A stretch of 23,295 nt of DNA from Silene noctiflora (lineage: Eukaryota > Streptophyta > Magnoliopsida > Caryophyllales > Caryophyllaceae). The DNA is taken from positions 31,039 to 54,333 of the forward strand of contig VHZZ01010243.1 in assembly GCA_009801015.1 (NCBI GenBank), given 5' to 3'. A program made the translations under genes and the position numbers. Positions 1-9,998 of this stretch are shown one piece after another (the stretch's first letter is position 1; each line of letters opens with the position of its first letter). The notes beneath the pieces are model-generated. The model had not been told where the DNA came from, made no database searches, and was given only the letters and a program-made list of their open reading frames with translations.

Positions 1-415
1 CAAATACTTGTGTAAGCCTCTGTTTGTATGTTGTATAACTAGTTGGTTTTATTGTTACTTATTATTCGCTAATATGGATCATGAAATTTAATTGCTATAT
101 CAGTTTTAAATATTTATTTAAACCGCTTTATAAAGGACTAACTGACATTCACAATGACAGGAATAATTTTTGTGTTCCTTTTAACCTTTTTTTTTTTTTT
201 TTTTTCAACTATATTTTAATCAGTGTAAGATCCATCTTAAAGTTAAGATGATCTTAAACAAAGATTGATGTAGAATGAAAGGTGGGTATATACAAAGTAC
301 AAATTCTATCTGATTCAAAAATCCATCTCAAATGTTTGGTTAAGACGAAGCTAATAGTCTAGATTAACTTCTAAATTTGAGTAGTGATTGTTTGTTTCAC
401 CATATAAATAATTTG
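1..415. other. AT-rich DNA without a gene
   Basis: It holds a poly(T) run at about 187-205 and a short foldback remnant ccatcttaaagttaagatg near 231. Nothing else is recognised. Confidence 0.7.
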
Positions 416-778
416 TACTTCTCCGTCTCAGTCAATAGTTTACATTTCTTTTATTTCTTATGAAAATATAGGTTGTTATTAGTTTAAAAGTTAGTTAAGG
501 AAAGTTGTTAGAAAGGTTGTTACGTACTAAGGTAGTTAGCTAGCACATAACTACTTTCTCTATATATGCTCAATTGTAACACACAATTCATTAATACAAT
601 TATTTCCATCGTTTTTCTACAAAATAATTATCTCATTTTATTTCACTAAATCTTCATCTTCTCGTTAATCTCTTCTTCATTATAATTCTTCAATCAACAA
701 CAATGATAGATTAGGATTTCATAATTTCTCCTTCATAAAATAAATCAAATGTAAACTATTTACTGGAACAGGGAAGTA
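416..778. mobile_element. Stowaway-like MITE
   Basis: The left end tacttctccgtctcagtcaa (then tagtttacat) pairs with the inverted right end tacttccctgttccagtaaa (then tagtttacat), giving about 30 bp of terminal inverted repeat with TA at each edge. At 363 bp it is longer than most Stowaway elements. The interior holds tatatatgctcaattgtaac, which resembles a plant LTR core promoter, so something may be nested in it. Confidence 0.7.
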
Positions 779-797
779 CTCCACAATATCTACAAAG

Positions 798-1010
798 TAC
801 TTCCCCTGTCCTGGTTATTTCTTTACTTTTGGTTATGGCACAAAGACGAAGGAAAGAGGAGAGGGTCAATTATTTGATGACAAGTGCACCAAATTGAGTG
901 TGTATGATCACATTGTTCATTAAAATATTCCCAAAATATAAAGGTAAACAATTGACTAAGACACCCTAAATAGAATAGTAAACAAATGACCGGAATATAG
1001 AGAGAAAGTA
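798..1010. mobile_element. Second Stowaway-like MITE
   Basis: It begins 20 bp after the previous element: left end tacttcccctgtcctggtta, inverted right end tactttctctctatattccg then gtcatttgtttac. The interior has a second aggtaaacaattgactaag stretch, suggesting a nested or internally repeated end. Confidence 0.6.
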
Positions 1011-1465
1011 TTTTCCGTGATTTTACATAAAATGGTACAAATTGTTAAGTTGAACCCTATGCAAATCCCTCTTTATATTAATTACTTGTGTAATAAAAAT
1101 ATTAAGCTTGCTTTACATTTTAAATATTGTTTCTTTTGAGACTTTGGTTAGTCTTGCATAGGATGGTTTTTCCCCGTTTAACTAAAAATAATCTAAATAT
1201 TGCCATATAGTGATAGTAGAGACACACTTTTACTAGTCTTTGTACAATTTGTCTTATCAAGTAGTATCTATTTCTCCCATTTTAACAGTAAAAAATATAC
1301 CTCCTCTTAAATAAGAATGTGTGTTAAGACTTCGTGTCGATAGAAAGTCCAAAAAACGATAGATTTTACCCTTTTTGGTAAGATACTCTTCAAGAAGGAG
1401 TTAAACAACAGATAATTTATAGGCATAAATTGAATTTACTAACTCCTTGGTTAAGTTGATACGAC

Positions 1466-1655
1466 TAGTCTTGCTTAAAGACAGCACTATCCATCTTAAA
1501 CTTAAAATAGGTTAAATAACCCTCCATGTGGATAATTAGGACAAACATTTTACATTTTCCAATGAATTTTGTTGTTGTTCTATTCATCCCAAAAAGATAT
1601 ATTTGACCCGTCCTAAAATTAATACGGATAATACCCATCTTAAACAATAATTTGT
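1466..1655. mobile_element. Foldback MITE of the 'ttaagacgg' type
   Basis: The left end tcttgcttaaagacagcact then atccatcttaaa pairs with the inverted right end attgtttaagatgggtatta then tccgtattaa. The element is about 190 bp with inverted repeats of about 35 bp. A shorter remnant with the same ccatcttaaagttaagatg motif lies at about 228-262. The open frame across it is not a gene. Confidence 0.65.
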
Positions 1656-1910
1656 GAAGTTGATAAGGTATCTGAAAATATACCTTATTGATTATATATA
1701 GATTGACTTTTAACCTATATTATGGCCGGAATCCTTACTTAAGAATGGTCATTAATTCATTATCTAATGGAGTACATACTAATGCAATAACTTTGTTCCA
1801 CACCATAATAAACGCACTTGTAAAAGAGCCAAATGATTGGGGCACGTACGTTTCGTAATGAAGTGTCTCAAATTGCTTTATCCCCGGTTTTTAAAAGAAA
1901 AAATCGTAGT

Positions 1911-2154
1911 TGTAACACCAATGTTTATTGAATTGGTTTATCGCTAAGCCTAAACGATTAGTGTGTTCAAAAGGATTTAAAGTACTAGTTATATCCATAA
2001 TTAAGCATGTTTGTTGGGAGTAATTTTATTAAGGATGGGTGACCTTCTAAAAATTTTTTTGGGATGCCTATGAGTGAAGATAAAATACGATGGAACATCC
2101 TGATGAGCTACCGTGAGTAACTGTCCCTGGTCCATGTTTGACCAGAGTGTTACC
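1911..2154 (+). mobile_element. Cassandra-type TRIM solo LTR with 5S-like core
   Basis: A 244-bp LTR-like block starts tgtaacacc and ends in the near-complement gagtgttac, flanked by gtagt and gtact, a 5-bp target duplication with one difference. Its centre resembles the 3' half of plant 5S rRNA: ttaagcatg (box A region) at about 2001 and aggatgggtgacct (box C region) at about 2032. Cassandra elements are known to carry a 5S-derived promoter in their LTRs and encode no protein. No second LTR or internal region is seen, so it is a solo LTR. Its divergence suggests an old insertion. Confidence 0.82.
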
Positions 2155-2291
2155 GTACTTGACTATGGGATTGAATTTTTTTTTTTTTTAAGTGAAAGCT
2201 GAACTTTTATCTTTCGGAAATTGTTTCGGAGACTATATAGTCTTGAATTGTTGTTTAGAAAAAAAATTCATTTGATTGAGAATTTGAATGT

Positions 2292-2474
2292 TACTTCTTC
2301 TATCTCATAATTATCTTTCTAATTTGACTTTTGTGGTCAAAAATTAAAAGCTTTGAGCCTAAATAAATGTTAAAGTAATAAAAAGAAATTATAACTTGAC
2401 AATAATATATTTACATTCATCATGGAAAACTGTTTCTCAAAAGTATTTTTTGAAAATAAAACTAGTGCGGAGTA
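2292..2474. mobile_element. Possible decayed Stowaway-like element
   Basis: The left end tacttcttctatctcataat and the inverted right end tactccgcactag look like Stowaway termini, but they do not pair well beyond the first bases. The call is tentative. Confidence 0.3.
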
Positions 2475-2663
2475 TAAAAACTGGGGGAAAATATATATAG
2501 TCAAGCTATGGTGTTTTGAAGACTATACAATCTTAAAATAGAATATTATTTGGGATGAAGAAATTAGCTAAGACCTATCACTCTCCCCTCATGGTTAAAG
2601 TGTTAAACCCCTAGTATATGATTGAGTGAAAAAGTTATTTCAAGATATTTTTTATAAGTATAT

Positions 2664-2763
2664 TACTCTTTTCGTTTCAATCATTTGTCTATTTTTGATC
2701 AAAATATTCCTCATAAATAGTATAAAAGGTAAACAAATGATTGAGATTTGAGACAAATATAAT
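2664..2763. mobile_element. Short Stowaway-like MITE
   Basis: tactcttttcgtttcaatca then tttgtctattt pairs with the inverted ctcaatcatttgtttacct at about 2727-2745. The element is about 100 bp. The right edge is approximate. Confidence 0.6.
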
Positions 2764-2881
2764 ATATGACTGTATTATACATACTTTTGGGGTCTCCTTT
2801 TTACATTTAAAATCGAATTTCTAAAATTCATTAGATGGCCATGAAGCGAGATTAGGGTCATTTTCTATAAATGGGGCTACA

Positions 2882-2887
<6 letters not shown>

Positions 2888-2932
<45 letters not shown>

Positions 2933-2933
2933 G
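2888..2933. repeat. (ATT)n microsatellite
   Basis: About 15 uninterrupted ATT/TTA units. This is the tail of the minus-strand SINE. Confidence 0.95.
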
Positions 2934-3051
2934 TATGGTCTAATGAAGCATGCACTTAATCGCAATATAGTAGAGGTAAGGGGAGAATCGAACATGTGAC
3001 CTATTATTCATAAAACTTTCGTCATAATCAGTAAATTAAGACATTTTCAAT
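2888..3051 (-). mobile_element. tRNA-derived SINE
   Basis: Read on the minus strand, the element carries a pol III box B-like ggtcacatgttcgattctcc about 50 bases after its start, preceded by a weak box A-like stretch. It ends in a simple AAT-repeat tail (the ATT tract on the plus strand, 2888-2933). It is flanked by 17-bp direct repeats at 2871-2887 and 3052-3068 (atggggctacaattatt / atggagctacaattatt). Target duplications of this length are typical of LINE-assisted insertion. Confidence 0.7.
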
Positions 3052-3180
3052 ATGGAGCTACAATTATTGAGAAGCTAAATTTACTACAAACATAAACAAC
3101 CCTACACAATAATAATCTGCCATACTTTATTGTGATAATTAAGCCATATGATATGATATGACCTCTTCTGACAAGCAAAT

Positions 3181-3404
3181 CATATTTACCAAACATGCCC
3201 TAATGCGAAACGAGCACTCACAAATCCTAATTTAATCTATTAAAAACCTAGTACTCTAGTTTTATACTCTAGATTTCTACTAGTTGTACGTAGATTTGGT
3301 AAATCTACTACAGTAACTTTTATAAAAGCTAGTGAATTCTAGGTCTTAGTAAATTGATCTGTGAGTGCTCGTATCGCATTAGGGCATATTTGGCAGATAT
3401 TCTT
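3181..3404. mobile_element. Long-hairpin foldback element
   Basis: The arm catgccctaatgcgaaacga then gcactcacaaatc (3195-3227) is inverted at about 3358-3390. Beyond these arms the interior also folds (taaaaacctag / ctaggtctta), so nearly the whole 224 bp can form one hairpin. No transposase is present. It is a MITE-like foldback or a possible source of small RNAs. Confidence 0.65.
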
Positions 3405-3412
3405 TCTTACAT

Positions 3413-4121
3413 CTAAAGGTAAAAAAAAGACCGTTGTACACTTGTACGAATATAATGAGTATATCTTTGTATCTACGAAGGTTAATTCTTTTATCGAAAT
3501 TGAAAAAAGAAAGGAAAAAATATGAGTAATTAAATCTTTTAAATGGTAATTATGTTAGTATTCATTCCTTATGAAAAGAGAAATACATAAGGTACGGAGA
3601 GTATATACCAATAATAATTATACAATCACTAATATATACATGAGTAAGTAAATAAATAATCGATTAATCAATTACACAAATAATGAAATTGACCTGGTTT
3701 CGTGCGTACTTCACTTGGTGCTTCAAGTAAATTCCCCAATAAGAAATCTGAAGAAATGAATTAGATTATTTTTCGAAAAATGGATTATAAATAAAACTTA
3801 ATTTAAGCTTTTCAAAGTAAAAAATGGTACGACATGAATACATACATATATTTTCAATAATATAGAGGGAATAAATATATAGTCCGCTAACCCTACTTTG
3901 AATACTTTGCATGAGAGTGAAAAGACGTATAAAAGACAACCACCGTTGAAAATGGGAGAAAATAAAGGTCTATGATTGACACATTCTCTGGTTTTTACTG
4001 CTAGTCTTTCTAAAGACCGTTATATTTATTTAATACTCGGTAGTTAATATAGGTCAAGTATTATACTATTTAGATAGTTGTGAGGAAGTTTTATTGTTCC
4101 CCATATGTTTGTTCTTTCGTC

Positions 4122-4157
<36 letters not shown>

Positions 4158-4462
4158 TGGATTATAACTAACCCGTTTTACCTATAAAATAAATATCTCG
4201 ATTTTATGTAAGATGCGAATGAAAATGAAATTTGATGACACGAGTCCATAAATTTACAAAATAGTTAAATTGATAAAAACAAAATAGGAGGAGTCCTTTA
4301 TTTGTAATCATTTTTAACACCTACATGGCTACATTCATCTTAATGTAAGAAATTAATAGGACTATAAGAGGCATATGCATGAAGAGTAATTTACTAGTCT
4401 ATATTGTACGGAGTAACTGAATATGTATGCATGTATATACATCATATCTTTTGTTAATATAC
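3413..4462. other. AT-rich DNA without a gene
   Basis: No coding signal. A loose remnant of a MITE end (ggtacggagagtata) lies near 3591 and the (AT)n run at 4124-4155. Confidence 0.65.
4124..4155. repeat. (AT)n microsatellite
   Basis: Uninterrupted AT dinucleotides of about 16 units in plain AT-rich DNA. Confidence 0.95.
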
Positions 4463-4623
4463 CTTGTTTGACAAACAGTAAATGCAAATTACTGCTAATA
4501 GCTACATATTGAGAAACAGCATATTACTGTTTATCAAACAAACTTAGCATGTTGATGATCAATCTAGTTTCAAACCCGAATTTGCTATTTTTTAACCAGC
4601 ATGCATGTTGTTTACCAAACAAG
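4463..4623. mobile_element. MITE with cttgtttgacaaaca ends
   Basis: The left cttgtttgacaaacagtaaa pairs with the inverted right end cttgtttggtaaacaacatg. A further inverted copy (gtttgtttgataaacagtaa) lies at about 4526-4545, so one end is repeated inside. No clear target duplication is seen. Confidence 0.5.
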
Positions 4624-4892
4624 ATCATAATCGCTTCCATCACAACTGTCCCAACAAAACACATTAGTAAACTAAAATCTAAATGCTTCTATATTATTGA
4701 AACGCCATATAAATCAATTAACCAAAATAGGGAAGATCATCGCTATATAAATATTCAATGTGTAATTATGTAATGTGGTTTATACACTATAAAATTGTAC
4801 ACCCACCCAAAAAATGAAATTTATCGCACTTGCATGTATATTATTAAATGTGTATATTATTGTAATTTTAGATGAAATTACTTCTTAGGGAA

Positions 4893-4923
<31 letters not shown>

Positions 4924-5510
4924 ATATATATATATACACACACACACACATATAAATATTATTCAAGTAAAAAGATATTTTATTTGTAATATAAAGAACA
5001 TAGATCACAAATCAAAAACACTTACATGGATGTCACACAATCACAAACAATTGATTGATCAATATTTGAAGTTACAATTGAGATTGAAATTTTATGACAA
5101 TAAGAAAGAACACGTTGCTCAACAAATAATCATAGAAATTGTTCAAAACAAAAAACATGTACCCTTGTTTAGTCCCTCTCTATTATAACTTGTAGTTCGG
5201 TGCACCATGTGCATAAAATTTTATACTATAGTTTTATTATATAGCAATTTGTTGATGTAATTATGTACGAGAGTGGGTATGTTTTTATTTGGAAGAACGT
5301 ATACGAAATTTGCAGGCTTTTGTTGTTGGAATATGACTAGACTATTCGGAACAACTTCTAGTAGATAATAATGATTCATGCATGGAGTATGGACGTATTT
5401 ATAGTAGGTTATTTAAAGCAGTGGTGGAACGAGGAGGGTTTGAAATGACGGTTATTCTATGAATGTTGAAAATATGAAGTTATTTATTAAGACAATTAGA
5501 CTAGGTTTGG
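4624..5510. other. AT-rich DNA without a gene
   Basis: The open frame at 4549-4773 partly overlaps a MITE end and resembles no protein. A fragment cagtggtggaacgaggaggg near 5420 resembles a common plant repeat terminus. Otherwise nothing beyond the compound microsatellite. Confidence 0.6.
4891..4954. repeat. Compound microsatellite (AATA)n-(TA)n-(CA)n
   Basis: About eight aata units pass into TA and then CA dinucleotides. Confidence 0.95.
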
Positions 5511-5850
5511 TAAAATTAACTGAAAAGTTAGCTGAAATCTAAAAAGGTAACTGAAAACTGAAAAGTTAACTAGAAACTGAAAAAGTAAGTAATTTTGGTG
5601 AAATGATATAAAAGGATATGAATTATTTATTAGTATAAATTTAAGAGGTAACAACAGAAAATAATCAAATCTAATTCGATACCTGAAATCTAAAATGCTA
5701 CTCTAGGTGACATTTTATTTCAGGTAGCTTATGTGGTTAAATAAGCTACTTGTCAAACGCTTACGAAAAAATAAGGTACCTCAAATTTTGGTCAAATAAG
5801 CTAGTTTGACCAAATAATGTATCTGAAATGCATTGTCAAATAGAGCCTAA
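5511..5850. mobile_element. hAT-like MITE, copy 1
   Basis: It starts ctaggtttggtaaaattaac then tgaaaagttagctgaaa and ends, inverted, ttaggctctatttgacaatg. It shares its body with the element at 11597-11905: ctgaaaagttaactg-type repeats, gatataaaagg, atgctac-ctaggt, ttggtcaaataa. Two diverged copies in one window show it is a dispersed family. No coding capacity. Confidence 0.65.
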
Positions 5851-5892
5851 TATTAGTGTGGTACGATAATTTTTGACTTTTGGTTTAATTTT

Positions 5893-6205
5893 TCTACATT
5901 TTATCTTGTCTGTACGGTTGATGTTCTGTTATTGATCTATACATCTGATGTACTACAACTAATGTTGTAATCTCTGAGTTTTATGTTAAAGATTATGAGA
6001 TTTACCATAAAGTTTCTGAGTTGGTTCACTTAAACATTAAGTTCAAAAAGTTATAATATAACTCAAAAACATTACATACAAGCTCAGATAAATTTGAGTT
6101 TTGACATCCAAAAACTAAAATGTAATTTATAAACTTTATCAAACTCATAAAAAATACACATAAACTCAATTATATATTAAGTCTGATGTAATAATAGATC
6201 CGATG
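5893..6205. mobile_element. Palindromic element with 'acatctgatgta' ends
   Basis: The left part acatctgatgtactacaact then ctgagttttatgttaaag is mirrored on the right by cataaactcaattatatatt and cagatccgatg-like ends. A related element is at 11105-11285. Inverted ends, no coding sequence, boundaries approximate. Confidence 0.4.
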
Positions 6206-7072
6206 TAAAATCCTTTTTTTGGTTGATGGTAAGTTGTGTTTGACAAAGAATTTTTGCGTCCAGAAAAGTGACTCAGGCAATGATAGTTGAAACGTAACTC
6301 AAACTTATAATTGATCGAATCCTATACGTAAAACTATCCAATAATAACCCTTAAATTGTTATCTATTAGCCGCCAACATGAATTCTACGTGAAATTACAC
6401 AATATCCAATAATAATCTTCACTCAAAAACTTTAACAGCATAGAATAATTGATTTATGTTAGGCTTTTTTTTTTTTTTTTTTCTCTTTCGCAATGTTTAC
6501 TCCTCGTTCACATTTTCGATCAAAGAACTTAGATTTTAAAGTAAACTAGGTATGACATTATGTTGATGATATTGTAGTACGACACAATGTTCATTTTATT
6601 GAAGGACGACTGTATGATTGTTAGTAGGAGGAGGCCCGCCCGGCCCCTACTAACTTTTTCAATCACATCTACTGTGTTCGTTAATTATTTCTTAATCTCT
6701 TTTTAGTCTTTGACGCCATAATTCAACACTTGATATGCATTTACCTTTAAGATCAAATGATCAAACCTTAGCACTCGTAACTTGATATGCATTTGCGTTT
6801 TAGGATATCTATTTTTCCATTTTGGAAGGTTTCTTGATAAAAAAAATGACATGTATAAGTGGGTGAAATATATAAATAATTGATCTACTTCAATTTTTAA
6901 TCTCATTCTGAACAAATAACTATTAATCAAAACCGAGAAAGTAATTAATAATTATCTTTATGGTTGGTTGTCAGTCTGTCACTACTCATTTTGATTTGTA
7001 TTTTAACATATACCAATGGAACAAAAGCATCATGGAAAAGTCGGATTATAGTACACAATTGTGAACAACCCC
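6206..7072. other. AT-rich DNA without a gene
   Basis: It contains a poly(T) run near 6464-6482, the GC-rich inverted repeat at 6620-6654 and a short direct repeat of acttgatatgcattt at about 6728 and 6781. No gene is recognised. Confidence 0.6.
6620..6654. repeat. GC-rich inverted repeat
   Basis: gttagtaggaggaggcccgc then ccggcccctactaac: arms gttagtagg and cctactaac enclose a GC-rich loop, unusual in this AT-rich stretch. No function assigned. Confidence 0.5.
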
Positions 7073-7186
7073 AAATTAAATGGCATCATTCTAGGTGTCG
7101 TTCCTACGTTAGATACCCTTTTTAAGAGTAAATTAAATGGCATCATTCTAGGTGTCGTTCCTACGTTAGATACCCTTTTTAAGAGT
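7073..7186. repeat. Perfect 57-bp tandem duplication
   Basis: Units 7073-7129 and 7130-7186 are identical as read (aaattaaatggcatcattct ... taccctttttaagagt). Perfect identity in otherwise decayed intergenic DNA points to a very recent event. Confidence 0.95.
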
Positions 7187-7235
7187 TTTGTTTGACATGT
7201 CATTATATATGAATATATCTATACCTTATCAAATG

Positions 7236-7709
7236 TGCCGCAGGCTAGGTAGCACGGACACTTCTCTTAATCAGTTGTCCCGTGTTCGACACCGATACTC
7301 GGCGGACACACGCCGAAACGTGTCCGACACCTGTAAAGCCATGTCTAACTTATTACATTTATTTGGGCACGTGTCTCACGCGTGTCCATGGTATTTGTGC
7401 CGTGTCCCACGCGTGTCCATGGTATTTGGAACGTCATTTGGGGTGAATGATGTTATTTAGAGGGCAAATGAGTTGTTGAAAGAGATTGATTAGGAGAAGA
7501 GTTTGGATTGGAAATGAAAATGAGTTATAATCAAGAGATAATTTTTACCTTCACTTATTTAAATTTAATATCATTACAAAAATAAAATCGAACTTTTATA
7601 ATTATAAAATATATATTTTATTAAATTTAAATAACGTGTCTCGTGTCCTAAATTTCATGGGATGTCATGTCACGTGTCCTTGTCCGTTTTGGTGCTACCT
7701 AGGCGGCAT
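7236..7709. mobile_element. GTGTCC-rich inverted-repeat element
   Basis: The left end tgccgcaggctaggtagcac pairs with the inverted right end tgccgcctaggtagcacc. The subterminal zones are packed with gtgtcc/ggacac words on both sides, around an AT-rich centre. The tandem gtgtcccacgcgtgtccatg near 7400 is part of this. The 90-codon open frame over the left half is a by-product of the repeats. It looks like a non-autonomous DNA transposon; the superfamily is not determined. Confidence 0.6.
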
Positions 7710-9303
7710 GTACCATTATTGAAAAACATGTGAGAATTAATGCATTGATACTCATAAATGTTGAGTAATAATTTCGCTACACTATATTATAAATCCTAAG
7801 TTTGCACCTTGTTAGAACTTGTCAGAATGTCACCCATCGTAAGACTTCTCCCTATTTATTTCATCATTAATTAATGAGTTTTTTCTTTCATGAGCCACTC
7901 GAAAAAAATGTGTTTTATAGATGGAATAGTATTGGCAATCCATTTAAACACTCCTATGAACTTTGTGAACCATAATAATATAAATACCTTCATTCCGATG
8001 TATTAAATTAAAGCATATCTTAATACCGAGCTTCATTTATATAATTGGTTATTCTAGTTTTGTAGAGGTTTTAATTTAAGTCCTAAAAATACAGTAGTAT
8101 TAAAACTTAAAACTTATTATGGGGAGTCTAAAAACATATCTTATTAAATTTATTAAAGGCAATTGTCTATATTGGCATATGGGTCAAGTAAGATACCACA
8201 CCATTTATGACGATAATAACATAATATTGTACAAGTATTTTATGTTTTATATCAACCCAACCTAAAATTAAACACCTTTAATTTATTTCTAGCCCCACCA
8301 CAACTTAATTAAAAATACCAACCCTAATTTATATAATAATTGTAATAATGGTAATGTCATGACTCTTTGATGGCATGAAAATGATAGAATTGACAATGAA
8401 AACGATTTTTCATGTATCCTCAAGTCGACGGTCGAATCCAAAACTTTGCCCTAAATTATACTATAACATGCATTTTTTTCATAGTACTCCATAATAATTA
8501 AAGGATAACAAATTCTCATTTATAAATCATCACAAGCATGGACGTCTTAAAACATATGGAGGCCCTGTGCACCATTTAAAAATGAGACCCCAATATGAAT
8601 GTACAAGTATACCATTTGTATTGAATTTTATCAATAAAACTTGTAAATTTCGATGACCATAATCAGATGTCCCATTCCCCCGCCAGTGGTTACGTTGCCT
8701 GAGATCTTAGACGCCTCTGGTTACAAGATTGTGACAAAAAATATGAGCATTTTATAAAAAAAATGGTAATTATTATCTAATATTCCATAAATATATGGAT
8801 GCTTACTTTTTATCAGAGTCACTATTTATGATCGGTTATAGGAGAAGCCAACAGTTCGATACTTCGATGTATGTGTAAGTCACTTTCAACTTTTCAAGTG
8901 GGTTGTTAAAGTGTCACTAAATATGCACATCGTCACTCACTTAAAAAAAAAATAAAAAAAAAAATAAAAACTTAATAACGTCACGTGTTACACTTTTTTG
9001 TGATATAGAGAAGTCGGCAAATAGTAAAATAAATAAATAGAAATATTCTATAATTCTATAAATAAGTCGGCAAATAGTTAAATGATCAAATCATTGTCTT
9101 GGGTCAACATGTTTCTACTATTTTTCGACACAAATCAATCTTTTTCATTCAGAAATTGATATTTAAGAGTTATCCTAATTGGGTATGAACACTTTTATTT
9201 TCAAATCAAATAATAATAATGGTCCTTTATAGATCAGGGAAAACTACATGCCATGCATATCTTAAAAGTTTTATCTTTTGTAAGCAATTTATATAGTTGG
9301 ACC
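7710..9303. other. AT-rich DNA without a gene
   Basis: No open frame of note. gacggtcgaatcc near 8428 loosely resembles a pol III box B, but without box A, tail or flanking repeats. A gcctctggttac segment near 8711 may be an old repeat fragment. Confidence 0.6.
9012..9084. repeat. Short direct repeat aagtcggcaaatagt
   Basis: aagtcggcaaatagt occurs at about 9012 and 9065, 53 bp apart, around AT-rich filler. Confidence 0.7.
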
Positions 9304-9717
9304 TAGGGCTGTAATCGACCCGATCTGAGCTCGAATTCAAGCTCGAGCTCGGGCTAGACTAAAAGCTCGCCGAGCCTAAAAAACTGGAGCTCGAGCTCGT
9401 TTTTTCATTATATTTTTTCACTTTTTGAATTTAATTAAATATAATTTAAAAAACAAATAATATTGTAAAATATTAAAAGTTACAGAGTAATATATTATAA
9501 TAATATACTTATAAATGCCAAAATAACATATAAATTGAAATAAAATAAATATTAAAGTATTACAAATCAATTATGAATGAGCCCAAACAAGATTTTGAGC
9601 TTGGGATCGGGATCTGCTTGAGTTTGGTCAAGCTCGGTTCCTATTGAGTATGAGCCGAGCTTTGACCGAGCTGATTTTGAGGATTCGACATGCCAAATCA
9701 GATCATTTAAAACCCTA
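9304..9717. mobile_element. hAT-like MITE rich in gagctcg
   Basis: It starts tagggctgtaatcgacccga and its inverted end is tagggttttaaatgatc. The flanks gttggacc (9296-9303) and attgaacc (9718-9725) match at 6 of 8, fitting an old 8-bp hAT target duplication. Subterminal gctcgagctcgg words occur on both sides of an AT-rich core. This pattern is common in plant non-autonomous hAT elements. Confidence 0.65.
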
Positions 9718-9725
9718 ATTGAACC

Positions 9726-9968
9726 CTTTTATTTGCATAATCGTGCTTATAATTGATTATGGACGAGACGGGTTTTTGATGCAACTTATTTGTCTAGTTA
9801 TTTTTGTGGGTTTGACATAACACAGGTTAGATTGGCCGGGTCGAGTTCGGCTCATTTTCGAATTTATTATTATTAAGTTATTTACAGAAAATAGATAGTA
9901 TGCAATAATAAATATTTAGGTCGGGTGAAGCTCAACTCTCTGGTGTATTGAGTATTTATTAGATACCC
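9726..9968. other. Unclassified spacer with gggtcgagttcgg words
   Basis: gattggccgggtcgagttcg then gctcattttcg at about 9833 is richer in GC than its surroundings and resembles subterminal parts of plant hAT MITEs. No paired end is found. Confidence 0.35.
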
Positions 9969-9998
9969 CCACCACAATGCCACAATGCCACAATGCCA
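9969..9998. repeat. 8-bp tandem repeat (cacaatgc)x3
   Basis: Three consecutive cacaatgc units, ending cata, lie just before the 1.1-kb duplication. Confidence 0.8.

Noticed and set aside
1990-2065. 5S rRNA gene
   Set aside because: Only the promoter-bearing part resembles 5S rRNA, and it sits between LTR-like ends with a target duplication. It is better explained as a Cassandra-type LTR.
7188-7460. 90-residue open frame as a gene
   Set aside because: It lies across the left end of an inverted-repeat element and its sequence consists of translated GTGTCC-type repeats.
8340-8450. SINE or tRNA gene with box B-like gacggtcgaatcc
   Set aside because: No convincing box A, no cloverleaf, no tail and no flanking direct repeats.
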